DNA of 64,000 nt from an uncultured Spirochaetaceae bacterium. GTDB taxonomy: Bacteria; Spirochaetota; Spirochaetia; Sphaerochaetales; Sphaerochaetaceae. A program made the position numbers and the translations under genes. The stretch lies in NCBI GenBank assembly GCA_944392985.1, contig CALXYL010000001.1:1-64000 (forward strand), read 5' to 3'. The notes under the pieces were generated by a model that saw only the letters and a list, made by a program, of their open reading frames with translations, was not told the origin of the DNA and did no database searches. Positions 41,911 through 49,700 of the stretch are shown here, one piece after another. The stretch's first letter is position 1. The number at the start of each line of letters is the position of its first letter.

Positions 41911-43332
41911 TCACTCCCCGAAAGAGACATCCTCTCCCCTGAGATAGGCCTCTACCTTCTCCTGGATTGGATCGTAGAGATCCGGCTTGACCCCTATGTA
42001 CTTGCATGCTTCATAGAGGATCGGAACGATATTTGAATAAACTCCGACGCAGTGGTGGATGTAGGGGCCGCAGACGATCTTCGCCTCAAGCCTCTTGATG
42101 TTCTCGACCTCGATCCATAGGTATGTTCCCATGCATTTCGGACCATCCACGCCCTTCGCGTTGCCAAGCAGCAGCGAATACTCCCCATTGTCGCCGTCGA
42201 AGCGGCAGAGGGTTATCAGACCATGCTTTGCCTCTGCAGTAACGGATCCCGGATGATCGAAGGCGAGGGGATAAGTCAGCTGTGGCCTGCAGGATGCGAT
42301 GGAAAGAGGCCATGGCCCGCAGTGCTGCAGCAGCTCTCCATTCTCGATATCCGGATGGCGTATCGTCCAGTCCGCGAAGAACGAGCGGCTGTCGTCAAGC
42401 AGTGCCGCCTCCGCCATGAGCGCAGTGATCGCACCATGGATATCAGTCTCGCAGACAACGGGGATGCCTTCATCATTCAGAAGCGCGTTTGCAGCGCATG
42501 GCATGATCCCGATCTCTCCCTGGAGTGCATTCCAGCACTGTATCGCGATCGCCTGGCATCCATATTTCCCTGCAAGGTTCCTCATCGCTATCTTCAGCAC
42601 CGCGACTGTCTCAGTCTCCACATCGGAAATCATGACATCCATCTTCTCCCTGATGTAACCAAGGACGCTTTCCACCGCATCCCTTTCATCCTTGCGGACC
42701 CTCTTCATCTCCTCTGTCAGTTCCGGCATCGGAATGGGGGAGAGCTGGATATTGAACTTCTCGAGAAGTTCTCCTTCGTTGCACATCGTTGACCAGAAGT
42801 CGAAAGGACGCGTGCTGATCTGCAGTATCCTTATGTGCCTGAATGTTCTGACGACACTGCACACTGCAAGGAAGTCCCTGATCCCGCGCTCGAATGCAGG
42901 ATCGTTCAGGCGGCAGTTCGTCATGTATGTGAAGGGAACGCGGAAGCGTCTGAGTACCTTTCCCGTTGCGAAAAGGCCGCACTGTGTATCGCGGAGCCTC
43001 GTTCCATCGCTTTCCGGCCTCTCATCAAGCGGTCCCCAGAGGAGCACTGGAACATCAAGTTCCTTCGCGAGCCTGGCACACTCATATTCCGTACCGAAGT
43101 TGCAGTGGGGCAGGAAGAGACCATCAATCCCCTCACTTCGGAACTTCTCTGCGATCCTCTCCCTGTCTGCATCGGAGTAGAGGAGGCCTTCTGCATTGAT
43201 GTCATCGATGTCGACAAAATCGATTCCGAGCTCACGGAGCCTTGCTGCGGTGAGATTGCGGTACTTGATCGCATCCGGTGCGCTGAAAATGCTTCTGCGT
43301 GTGGGGGCAAAGCCCAGCTTAATCTTCTTCAT
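41911..43332 (-). CDS. L-fucose/L-arabinose isomerase-family sugar isomerase (COG2407)
   Basis: A 473-residue protein. ATG 43332 is preceded by AAAGGAAA; the frame is open farther upstream but runs into the promoter. Family features: an N-terminal Rossmann-like part (GLFLPHCNFGTEYECARLA; VLLWGPLDERPE), then the central FWSTMCNEGELLEKFNI. The metal-site region reads QCWNALQGEIGIMPC and CETDIHGAITALMA, with a C-terminal HHCVGVYSN. It should interconvert an aldose and a ketose using Mn2+. As the first gene of an operon with a kinase and split transketolase, it probably supplies the ketose. The exact sugar is not readable. Confidence 0.85.
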   Translation of the reverse strand: MKKIKLGFAPTRRSIFSAPDAIKYRNLTAARLRELGIDFVDIDDINAEGLLYSDADRERIAEKFRSEGIDGLFLPHCNFGTEYECARLAKELDVPVLLWGPLDERPESDGTRLRDTQCGLFATGKVLRRFRVPFTYMTNCRLNDPAFERGIRDFLAVCSVVRTFRHIRILQISTRPFDFWSTMCNEGELLEKFNIQLSPIPMPELTEEMKRVRKDERDAVESVLGYIREKMDVMISDVETETVAVLKIAMRNLAGKYGCQAIAIQCWNALQGEIGIMPCAANALLNDEGIPVVCETDIHGAITALMAEAALLDDSRSFFADWTIRHPDIENGELLQHCGPWPLSIASCRPQLTYPLAFDHPGSVTAEAKHGLITLCRFDGDNGEYSLLLGNAKGVDGPKCMGTYLWIEVENIKRLEAKIVCGPYIHHCVGVYSNIVPILYEACKYIGVKPDLYDPIQEKVEAYLRGEDVSFGE

Positions 43333-43351
43333 GGCAGTTTCCTTTGGAATA

Positions 43352-43380
43352 ATCTTCGTTCGCGTTTTTCCTTTAGTCAA
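43352..43380 (-). promoter_or_regulatory. Promoter of the isomerase/transketolase/kinase/rhamnosidase operon
   Basis: Minus strand: TTGACT (43380-43375), 17-base spacer, GAAGAT (43357-43352). A short leader with AAAGGAAA leads to ATG 43332. ACGAAAA-type repeats flank it. Confidence 0.45.
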
Positions 43381-43388
43381 GAAAAATC

Positions 43389-43550
43389 TTTCGTTTGTTT
43401 TCGTTTTCGGGTTGTACATATATGTTTTTATGCATGTATACGCATATTGAATTGTGAAAATATATTCATGGAAAAATAAAACGAAAAAATATTTGACAAA
43501 TTGCAAAGCTCAGATGAAAATGTGAAAAACAAACAAGGAGAAAACGAAAA
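43389..43550. promoter_or_regulatory. Repeated ACGAAAA/TTTTCGT boxes between divergent operons (candidate DeoR operators)
   Basis: TTTCGTTTG (43389-43397), TTTTCGTTTTCG (43398-43409), AAAACGAAAAAA (43478-43489) and AAAACGAAAA (43541-43550) occur between the isomerase operon and the importer, with related bases at 43352-43367. The third box abuts the importer -35 and the last one lies between ribosome-binding site and ATG. DeoR-family repressors typically bind such repeats, and one is encoded 4 kb downstream. Confidence 0.45.
43493..43521 (+). promoter_or_regulatory. Promoter of the second sugar importer
   Basis: TTGACA (43493-43498), 17-base spacer, GAAAAT (43516-43521); AAGGAG before the ATG. 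Confidence 0.5.
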
Positions 43551-44797
43551 TGAAAAAGAAATTCACGGCTGTTCTGCTTATTCTGCTTGTACTCCTTTCA
43601 TCTGCTGCCTTCGCTGGCGGTGCTGAAGAGGAGAATGGCGGAGTGACCACCATCAGGTTCTATGGATCGGACGCTGATTACAATAGGAATATAATCGCTA
43701 TGTTCGAGGCTGAGCATCCTGATATCAAGGTGGAGATCGTTCCCGTTGATTTCGATAACGCGGAGCAGGTCATAAAGACCGGAATCGCCTCAAACAACCC
43801 AGTCGACGTCTCATTCTTCTGGGGTGCACAGATCAAGTCCTTCGTGACTGATGGAATGGCATTCGATATCACTCCGTATCTGACGGCTGACAACAACGCA
43901 TGGCTTGACACATTCGTTCCAGCCTATATCGATGCCGGCAAGATCGATGGCAAGTATTATGCTGTTTCCTATCAGCCTGTCATCGAGACGGTGTTCATCA
44001 ATGTCGATCTCTTCAACGAGTATGGCCTTGAGCCGCCTACGACAGTTGATGAGATGCTTGCAGTGTGCGAGGAGTTCGCGAAGCATGGAATCTACGGAAT
44101 CGGATGCTGGACAGGCCAGAACCATCAGCTCCTTCCATGGACATATCAGATCTATGCAAAGGATGGAAACCTTGAGGCTGCGACAACAGGTGAGCTCCCC
44201 TTGGATGAGACTCCGGGCCTGAGGGAGAACCTCGAGATTGTCAAGAACTTCTATGACAAGGGATACTGGTATCCTGGACAGGGTGCTCTCACAGCTACAA
44301 AGGAGCAGGTGCAGGCCGCTTTCTACCAGGGAAGGATCGCAATGCTCTTCGATGCTGCTTCCAATGCAGGCACCTATGAGCAGAATGCGGATTTCCAGAT
44401 CGATGTCATCAAGACCCCGCTTGTTGAGGAAGGATATCCGTACACTGTCAACGTTGTTACGAACGCGCTCTTCATCCCTGCAAACGCAAAGCATCCTGAG
44501 GAAGCTGTGGAGTTCATCAAGTTCTACACAACCGATGCTGCGATTGAGGAGATCATCAAGTCAGGACGTCTGCCCTCGACAAAGAGCATGCAGGATGCAT
44601 TCGATGATCCAGTGCTTGTGCACCTCATGACGAACAGCGCCGACGCAATCGGCTACCAGCACCTGCAGAACCTCTCATCTGAGATGGCAAGCTACCTTCA
44701 GAACGATATCGTAAGCAGCGTCTGCTCCGGTATCATGACGATCGATCAGGCTGTTGAGCGCGCAGAAGAGCTCAGGCTTGATGCCATCGGCGGCTGA
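43550..44797 (+). CDS. ABC sugar importer, solute-binding protein (family 1)
   Basis: A 415-residue periplasmic binding protein. Signal peptide ends ...SSAAFAGGAEEE, again Gly-Gly without lipobox. Family landmarks: FEAEHPDIKVEIVPVDFDN, a hinge with ETVFINVDLFNEYGLEPPTTVDEM in typical order, YQGRIAMLFDAASNAG and NALFIPANAKHPEEAVEFIKF. Opposite an isomerase/rhamnosidase operon, the ligand is probably the sugar or oligosaccharide that operon uses. Downstream come two permeases and a nucleoside-hydrolase-like gene; again no ATPase. Confidence 0.93.
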   Translation: MKKKFTAVLLILLVLLSSAAFAGGAEEENGGVTTIRFYGSDADYNRNIIAMFEAEHPDIKVEIVPVDFDNAEQVIKTGIASNNPVDVSFFWGAQIKSFVTDGMAFDITPYLTADNNAWLDTFVPAYIDAGKIDGKYYAVSYQPVIETVFINVDLFNEYGLEPPTTVDEMLAVCEEFAKHGIYGIGCWTGQNHQLLPWTYQIYAKDGNLEAATTGELPLDETPGLRENLEIVKNFYDKGYWYPGQGALTATKEQVQAAFYQGRIAMLFDAASNAGTYEQNADFQIDVIKTPLVEEGYPYTVNVVTNALFIPANAKHPEEAVEFIKFYTTDAAIEEIIKSGRLPSTKSMQDAFDDPVLVHLMTNSADAIGYQHLQNLSSEMASYLQNDIVSSVCSGIMTIDQAVERAEELRLDAIGG

Positions 44798-44810
44798 TTG
44801 TCCGCCTTCC

Positions 44811-44838
44811 ACGGGGGCAGCATCACGCTGTCCCCCGT
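44811..44838 (+). other. Intercistronic hairpin after the second binding-protein gene
   Basis: ACGGGGGCAGC-ATCAC-GCTG-T-CCCCCGT: an 11-bp stem with one bulged T and no U-run, in the same position as the hairpin at 22962-22981 in the other importer operon. Confidence 0.65.
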
Positions 44839-44865
44839 TATCCTTCCTGGAAAATAGGAGTGAAA

Positions 44866-45756
44866 ATGGCTGTATCCGTAAATAGAAGATATGCGATGAT
44901 CGGACTGGTGTTCCTCCTGCCCGCTATCGTGGTCTATCTTATATTCGCCGTCGTCCCGTTCTTTGATAACCTCATCCTCTCCTTCCAGGAGTGGAACGGC
45001 TTCTCAGCAAGGTCATTCGTCGGGATACGGAACTACATCGATGCTTTCGAGGATGATATCTTCCGCACTGCGATAAAGAACTCGGTGTTCCTCGGAATCT
45101 TCTCTTCCCTCATCAGCGTGATAATAGGCGTCCTCTTCGCATGGCTGCTTCTTTTCGTTTCAAGGGCATCCGGCGGGCTTTACAGGACGATCCTCTTCTC
45201 GCCGAGCATGATCCCTGCTGTTATCACGGCACTCATATTCTCTTTCGTATTCGAGCCTGAATTCGGAATCCTCAACTCGGTATTCCGCGCTGTTGGCCTG
45301 GAATCCATGGTACATGCCTGGCTGACGGATCAGGGCACTGTCATGGGATGCCTCCTGTTCGTATCCGCATGGAAGCAGGTCGGACTGACAATGGTCCTCT
45401 GCTTTGCAGGCATGCAGGGTATACCTTTCTCGCTTTTCGAGGCTGCGAAGCTGGAAGGGGCAGGGGACTGGTATATCTTCCGCCGCATCATCGCTCCTCT
45501 CACAAGCTCTTTCATCCAGCTCAGCGCGATATTCGCGCTCATGAGCGGACTGAAGATCTATGATACAGTCCTGGCTCTGACCAATGGCGGACCTGGCAAC
45601 TACACGATGGTCATGCCGATGTGGATCATGAAGAACACCTTCTCATTCAATGAATACGGTTTTGGCGCTGCGATGTCGGTCATCTTCGTCGTCATCGTCC
45701 TCATCGGAGAGATCGCCGTCAAGAAGCTGATCAAGGGGGATGCATATGAGTTCTGA
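44866..45756 (+). CDS. ABC sugar importer permease (MalF/UgpA type)
   Basis: A 296-residue six-helix permease. ATG 44866 is five bases after TAGGAG. The first helix reads LVFLLPAIVVYLIFAVVPF; the coupling loop EAAKLEGAGDWYIFRRIIAPLTSS; then LTNGGPGNYTMVMPMWIMKNTF. It pairs with the product of the next gene, which it overlaps by 11 bases. Confidence 0.95.
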   Translation: MAVSVNRRYAMIGLVFLLPAIVVYLIFAVVPFFDNLILSFQEWNGFSARSFVGIRNYIDAFEDDIFRTAIKNSVFLGIFSSLISVIIGVLFAWLLLFVSRASGGLYRTILFSPSMIPAVITALIFSFVFEPEFGILNSVFRAVGLESMVHAWLTDQGTVMGCLLFVSAWKQVGLTMVLCFAGMQGIPFSLFEAAKLEGAGDWYIFRRIIAPLTSSFIQLSAIFALMSGLKIYDTVLALTNGGPGNYTMVMPMWIMKNTFSFNEYGFGAAMSVIFVVIVLIGEIAVKKLIKGDAYEF

Positions 45757-46597
45757 TTCAAACGTATTCTCATCGAGCAGGTATATCAGGATCGTCGCTT
45801 ATATCGTCCTGTCCATTTCCGCGCTTGTCGTGCTCTATCCGATACTCTTCCTGGTATTCACGTCGCTCAAGGATACCAATGGATTCTACACGAATCCGTT
45901 CCTTCCGACGCTTGATGTGCATTTCGAGAACTATCCTCAGGCAATACAGACAGGTAAGCTCGGGCTTTACTTCATGAACAGCGTCGTCGTTGCGGTCGCC
46001 TCGGTGATTCTTACTGTCATCATATCCGTGCTTGGCGGCTATGCGCTTGGCAAGATGAAGATCCCTGGATCCGAACTGATCATCCTGGTTTTCATGACGT
46101 TCAACTTCATTCCCGGCATAGCGATATATATTCCGCTTTACAAGATGATGGCGAATATGAGGATGCTTGAGAACATCTTCTCCATAATCCTGCCGTATGT
46201 CGCCTGGCAGCTGCCGTTCAGCATGTACATCTTCAAGAAGTTCTTCGAGACGATACCTTCGGATCTCGTTGAATCGGGAAGGATCGATGGGTGCTCTGAG
46301 ATGCAGACCTTCATGAAGATCGTGCTTCCGCTTGTCAAGCCAGCCATCGCCACAGTCATCGTATTCACGTTCATCAACAACTGGGGAGAGCTGATGTGGG
46401 CACAGATCGTCACTTCCTCATCCGTCGCTCTTAAGACGCTTCCCGTGGGATTGCTGAACTTCAAGACTGAGATGGGAGTCCAGTGGGGACCATATGCCGC
46501 GGGCCTCTGCCTTGTGACGATTCCTCTGCTGGTGGTGTTCGCATACTTCCAGAAATACTTTATAGCCGGCCTGACGCAGGGTGCGGTGAAGGGGTGA
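45746..46597 (+). CDS. ABC sugar importer permease (MalG/UgpE type)
   Basis: A 283-residue six-helix permease. ATG 45746 fits the upstream AAGGGGG better than the ATG six bases earlier. The chain has VVLYPILFLVFTSLKDTNGF at the start, the coupling loop ESGRIDGCSEMQTFMKIVLPLVKP and the closing FQKYFIAGLTQGAVKG. It partners the preceding permease. Confidence 0.95.
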   Translation: MSSDSNVFSSSRYIRIVAYIVLSISALVVLYPILFLVFTSLKDTNGFYTNPFLPTLDVHFENYPQAIQTGKLGLYFMNSVVVAVASVILTVIISVLGGYALGKMKIPGSELIILVFMTFNFIPGIAIYIPLYKMMANMRMLENIFSIILPYVAWQLPFSMYIFKKFFETIPSDLVESGRIDGCSEMQTFMKIVLPLVKPAIATVIVFTFINNWGELMWAQIVTSSSVALKTLPVGLLNFKTEMGVQWGPYAAGLCLVTIPLLVVFAYFQKYFIAGLTQGAVKG

Positions 46598-46598
46598 T

Positions 46599-47519
46599 AT
46601 GATCTACTCGGATTATTCATTCAGGGTCCCTCCTGAGAAGATGGTGAGGGTCATCGTGGATACCGATGCGGCGAACGAGGGGGATGACCAGTTCGCCGTC
46701 GTGCACGCCATGCTCAGCCCGAAGTTCGACAATGTCGGTTTCATTGCGGCCCACTACGGTACAGGCAGGCATGCTGATAGCATGGAAAGGAGCTTCAGCG
46801 AGCTGCAGAGGATATTCGATGCTGCTTCCTGTCCGCATAAGGACCTTATAGTCCATGGCGCCCCCCATCCGATGCCTGATAAAGCCACCGCTGTACCTTC
46901 CGAAGGATCACGGCTGATCATCGAGGAGGCGATGAAGGATGATCCGAGGCCGCTTTATGCCATATTCCTCGGTCCGCTGACAGATCTCGCTTCAGCATAT
47001 CTCGAGGAGCCCCGCATCGCAGGGCGTCTCACAGCGATATGGATCGGTGGAGGCACATACCCGCATGGAAGCATTGAGTTCAATCTCGGCAATGACGTGA
47101 ATGCGGTGAATGCTGTCTTTGCATCGAAACTGGATCTCTGGCAGGTTCCGAAGAATGTCTATGAGATGATGAGCGTCAGCTTCGCGGAGCTCCAGCTGAA
47201 GCTGAAAGGGAAGAACAGGATAGGTGACTTCCTCTTTGACCAGCTTATGGAGGAAGCATGGAAGGACACTTCCATAAAGAATGCCTTCCGCACAGGAGAG
47301 ACGTGGGTGCTCGGCGATTCCCCAGCTGTCGGGTTGATACTCTATGAGCACAGGTGGGAGTTCGACTGGGTCAACGTCCCTGTGATAGGAGCCTCGCAGG
47401 AGTATATCCCTTCCCTGATCAACCATCCCATCAGGGTGTACAGGCGGATTGATTCCCGCCTGATACTTGAGGACATGTATGCAAAGATAGCTCTTTTCAG
47501 CGAGAAGGGCTGGAAGTGA
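46599..47519 (+). CDS. Nucleoside hydrolase-family protein (NEGDDQ variant)
   Basis: A 306-residue protein of the IunH fold. The Ca2+/ribose motif near residues 19-29 is DTDAANEGDDQ, two residues longer than the classical DxDxxxDD. YAIFLGPLTDLASA and GSIEFNLGNDVNAVNAVF match the family's central motifs; the C-terminal catalytic His region reads NHPIRVYRR. Members release a furanose from a base, but variants of this type often sit in sugar loci and may cut other furanosides. It is the last gene of the importer operon, which suggests that its substrate is what the importer brings in. Confidence 0.85.
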   Translation: MIYSDYSFRVPPEKMVRVIVDTDAANEGDDQFAVVHAMLSPKFDNVGFIAAHYGTGRHADSMERSFSELQRIFDAASCPHKDLIVHGAPHPMPDKATAVPSEGSRLIIEEAMKDDPRPLYAIFLGPLTDLASAYLEEPRIAGRLTAIWIGGGTYPHGSIEFNLGNDVNAVNAVFASKLDLWQVPKNVYEMMSVSFAELQLKLKGKNRIGDFLFDQLMEEAWKDTSIKNAFRTGETWVLGDSPAVGLILYEHRWEFDWVNVPVIGASQEYIPSLINHPIRVYRRIDSRLILEDMYAKIALFSEKGWK

Positions 47520-47526
47520 GGCTTAT

Positions 47527-47552
47527 GGCTGCCGGAGATCCTGGCAGCCTTT
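47527..47552. terminator. Terminator between convergent operons
   Basis: GGCTGCC-GGAGATCCT-GGCAGCC followed by TTTCCATTT: 7-bp stem, between the hydrolase gene and deoR-type gene, which read toward each other. Confidence 0.65.
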
Positions 47553-47567
47553 CCATTTGTGTGACCT

Positions 47568-48332
47568 TCAAGCGATCACGACCTTTATACCAAGGCTTTC
47601 AATCTCTGCTTTCGCTTCCTCTGTTATGCCGCTGTCTGTGACAAGGACGTCGATCGTTCCCTGGAGCGGGCAAAGGGTGGTGAAGAGTGTCTTTCCTATC
47701 TTGGTTGAATCAGCAAGGAGATAGACGGTCTCCGCGGATTCTATCATCTTCTTCTTGATCTCGATATCGCTGAAGCTGGGGTATGTCAGCCCTGCCGCGA
47801 TGCTGAGACCTCCGGTTGCAAGGAAGAGCTTGCTGACATGTATGTCCTGGAGGATCCCGAGCCCCCTGTCACCTGTCAGGGACAGGGTCGGGAACTTGAA
47901 TTCCCCTCCGATCAGGATGACGTTGTTGGTTGGTTCCTTGCCAAGCATCAGGGCGATGTTTATCGCATTGGTTATGATGCTCAGGTCCTTCATTGAGGTA
48001 ATGTTCCTGGCAAGCTCCGTGACCGTCGATCCTGAATCAAGGATCATGATGTCCCCGTCGGAGACAAAGGATGCGGCCTTTCTGCCGATAGCGGCTTTCT
48101 TGTCCTCATTGCCGCGCGGCTGCAGCTCGATGGCGGAATTGAAGGATTCCATCTCGACGACGCTCGCGCCGCCGTGCTGGCGGATGATGCGGCCTTCTTC
48201 CTCGAGAAGGCTGAGGTCATGACGGATTGTTGGCTCAGTGACGCCGAAGAGCCTGCTCAGCTCTGCAACACGTCCGCTTCCATTCTCCTGGAGGTATTCG
48301 AGTATCCTCTGCTTCCTTTCTTTCTGCAACAT
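47568..48332 (-). CDS. DeoR-family transcriptional repressor
   Basis: A 254-residue regulator. The N-terminal winged helix (residues 1-57) is the DeoR signature: RKQRILEYLQENGSGRVAELSRLFGVTEPTIRHDL, then RIIRQHGGA. The sensor domain has DGDIMILDSGSTVTELARN, GGEF and LLADSTKIGK, an ISOCOT fold that binds a phosphorylated sugar. It probably controls the flanking sugar genes; ACGAAAA-type boxes lie in the divergent promoter at 43.4-43.5 kb and AAACAAAGAAAAA-like runs lie upstream of its own gene. Promoter geometry suggests a leaderless mRNA. Confidence 0.93.
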   Translation of the reverse strand: MLQKERKQRILEYLQENGSGRVAELSRLFGVTEPTIRHDLSLLEEEGRIIRQHGGASVVEMESFNSAIELQPRGNEDKKAAIGRKAASFVSDGDIMILDSGSTVTELARNITSMKDLSIITNAINIALMLGKEPTNNVILIGGEFKFPTLSLTGDRGLGILQDIHVSKLFLATGGLSIAAGLTYPSFSDIEIKKKMIESAETVYLLADSTKIGKTLFTTLCPLQGTIDVLVTDSGITEEAKAEIESLGIKVVIA

Positions 48333-48339
48333 AGTGTAT

Positions 48340-48345
48340 ATTATA
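48340..48345 (-). promoter_or_regulatory. deoR-type gene -10 box, leaderless geometry
   Basis: Minus strand: TATAAT seven bases before the ATG, with TTTGTT 17 bases upstream. No Shine-Dalgarno sequence. Confidence 0.5.
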
Positions 48346-48503
48346 CTGGATTTCTTCAGAAAACAAAGAAAAAACCTTCATTCGGATACTGCAATTTTTC
48401 TTTGTCTTGTTTTTCTCATCATTGTTTTGCTTTCAGTTTGTGTTTCATGCCCCGAAAGAAAATCCTTCAGCTGTTCTTTTGTTGCCACACATAGAAAGCT
48501 GTG

Positions 48504-48512
48504 TGCTATCAT
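48504..48512 (+). promoter_or_regulatory. Uridine phosphorylase gene extended -10 promoter, leaderless geometry
   Basis: TGcTATCAT ends six bases before ATG 48519. Confidence 0.5.
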
Positions 48513-48518
48513 CAGGGC

Positions 48519-49304
48519 ATGATCGATCTTACGAATGGAACAGAGCTGCAGTACCATCTGCAGATCAGGAAGGGTGACACAGGAAGGTATGCGATCCTCC
48601 CAGGGGATCCGAAGAGGGTACCGCTTATAGCAAGGCACCTTGATGATGCTGTGATCGTCGCTGACAGCCGTGAGTATGTGACTTACACAGGCTACCTTGA
48701 AGGGGAGAAGGTCTCTGTCACCTCAACAGGCATCGGAGGCCCTTCGGCGGCAATCGCTATGGAGGAGCTCTTCAGATGCGGGACTGATACATTCATAAGG
48801 ATGGGAACCTGCGGAGGTATTGCGCTGGGTGTCAGGAGCGGGGATGTCGTCATAGCGACAGGAGCTGTCAGGGCTGAAGGCACAAGCAGGGAATATGCTC
48901 CGATTGAGTTTCCTGCTGTCGCGGATCATTCCATAGTCAGTGCGCTTCTTCAGGCAGCGGAGGATCTGGGATACCCGACTCATACCGGCGTAGTGCAGTG
49001 CAAGGATTCCTTCTATGGACAGCATGAGCCGGAGGTTATGCCGGTATCATCTGAGCTTCTGCAGAAATGGGAAGCGTGGAAGAGGCTGGGTGTGCTTGCA
49101 TCGGAGATGGAGAGCGCCGCGCTTTTCACAGTTGCGGCCCGTCTTGGTGCGCGATGCGGCTCTGCGTTCTTCGTCGTGGCAAATCAGGAAAGGGAAAAGG
49201 CAGGGCTGGATAACCCGAAGCTGCATGATACTGAAAGCGCCATACGCGTCGCTGTGGAGGGACTGAGGTGCCTCATAAGACGCGATCGGCTCAGTAAAGG
49301 CTGA
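48519..49304 (+). CDS. udp: Uridine phosphorylase
   Basis: A 261-residue nucleoside phosphorylase (NP-I fold). ATG 48519 begins the conserved region at once ([25 protein letters not shown] in family order); an upstream in-frame GTG lies within the promoter. Landmarks: [66 protein letters not shown] and [13 protein letters not shown], the pattern of Udp. It splits uridine with phosphate into uracil and ribose-1-phosphate. Deoxyuridine or another pyrimidine nucleoside cannot be excluded. Its end overlaps the convergent small gene. Confidence 0.93.
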   Translation: MIDLTNGTELQYHLQIRKGDTGRYAILPGDPKRVPLIARHLDDAVIVADSREYVTYTGYLEGEKVSVTSTGIGGPSAAIAMEELFRCGTDTFIRMGTCGGIALGVRSGDVVIATGAVRAEGTSREYAPIEFPAVADHSIVSALLQAAEDLGYPTHTGVVQCKDSFYGQHEPEVMPVSSELLQKWEAWKRLGVLASEMESAALFTVAARLGARCGSAFFVVANQEREKAGLDNPKLHDTESAIRVAVEGLRCLIRRDRLSKG

Positions 49305-49596
49305 TCCCCTTTTCCTCATATGCTGCCTTCCTTTTCTCAAGGAGGGCAGGAAGATCCTCTCCATCCTCAGCTTCCACGTCGAGCTCTATTGTGAATAGCT
49401 CCAGGCCGAGCGAGGTGTATTCATCCTGCAATGTCCTGTTCTCATGCATCGAGAGATCAAGGCGGAATCGCTCATTCCTGAATGATGCGACCGCATCCTC
49501 TGTGGTCTTGAGGAGCGTCCTGCCTGTCTGGAGGTTCCTTATCGCGATGATGCCCCTTACATGGTCAGGGCGGGAGAATATGTCGGTGCTGTTCAC
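49291..49596 (-). CDS. Small GIY-YIG-like protein
   Basis: A 101-residue protein starting at GTG 49596. [18 protein letters not shown] corresponds to the GIY-x-IKNxxNGK strand of small GIY-YIG-like proteins, and [21 protein letters not shown] to their RxxxxxxGSHxNxxLQxDWxxxG part. The GIY tyrosine and the YIG are replaced (GII; LLKTTED), so nuclease activity is doubtful. Function unknown. It overlaps udp by 14 bases at the 3' end. TTGTGC-17-TATGAT ends six bases before the GTG. Confidence 0.65.
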   Translation of the reverse strand: MNSTDIFSRPDHVRGIIAIRNLQTGRTLLKTTEDAVASFRNERFRLDLSMHENRTLQDEYTSLGLELFTIELDVEAEDGEDLPALLEKRKAAYEEKGISLY

Positions 49597-49602
49597 TCCA
49601 TC

Positions 49603-49631
49603 ATCATACGGAAAACATCATTGATGCACAA
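49603..49631 (-). promoter_or_regulatory. Promoter of the GIY-YIG-like gene, leaderless geometry
   Basis: Minus strand: TTGTGC (49631-49626), 17-base spacer, TATGAT (49608-49603), six bases to GTG. Confidence 0.5.
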
Positions 49632-49638
49632 TCTCTGT

Positions 49639-49667
49639 TTGCTTTTCGCCTTCCAGGGGAGTAGAAT
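49639..49667 (+). promoter_or_regulatory. V-ATPase operon promoter
   Basis: TTGCTT (49639-49644), 17-base spacer, TAGAAT (49662-49667); GAAAGG precedes the first gene. Confidence 0.6.
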
Positions 49668-49700
49668 CGAATAGAGTTTTCTTATTCAGGAAAGGATGAT

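Noticed and set aside
42835-43479. Antisense frame of 214 codons over the sugar isomerase
   Set aside because: It continues through the isomerase promoter region and has no family match.
43332-43506. N-terminal extension of 58 residues for the sugar isomerase
   Set aside because: The extension is AT-rich, covers the promoter and operator-like boxes, and the family homology begins at ATG 43332, which has a ribosome-binding site.
46861-46866. C6 run in the nucleoside-hydrolase-like gene as a phase-variation tract
   Set aside because: Six bases are within chance expectation and too short for frequent slippage; the G6 near 5626 was dismissed for the same reason.
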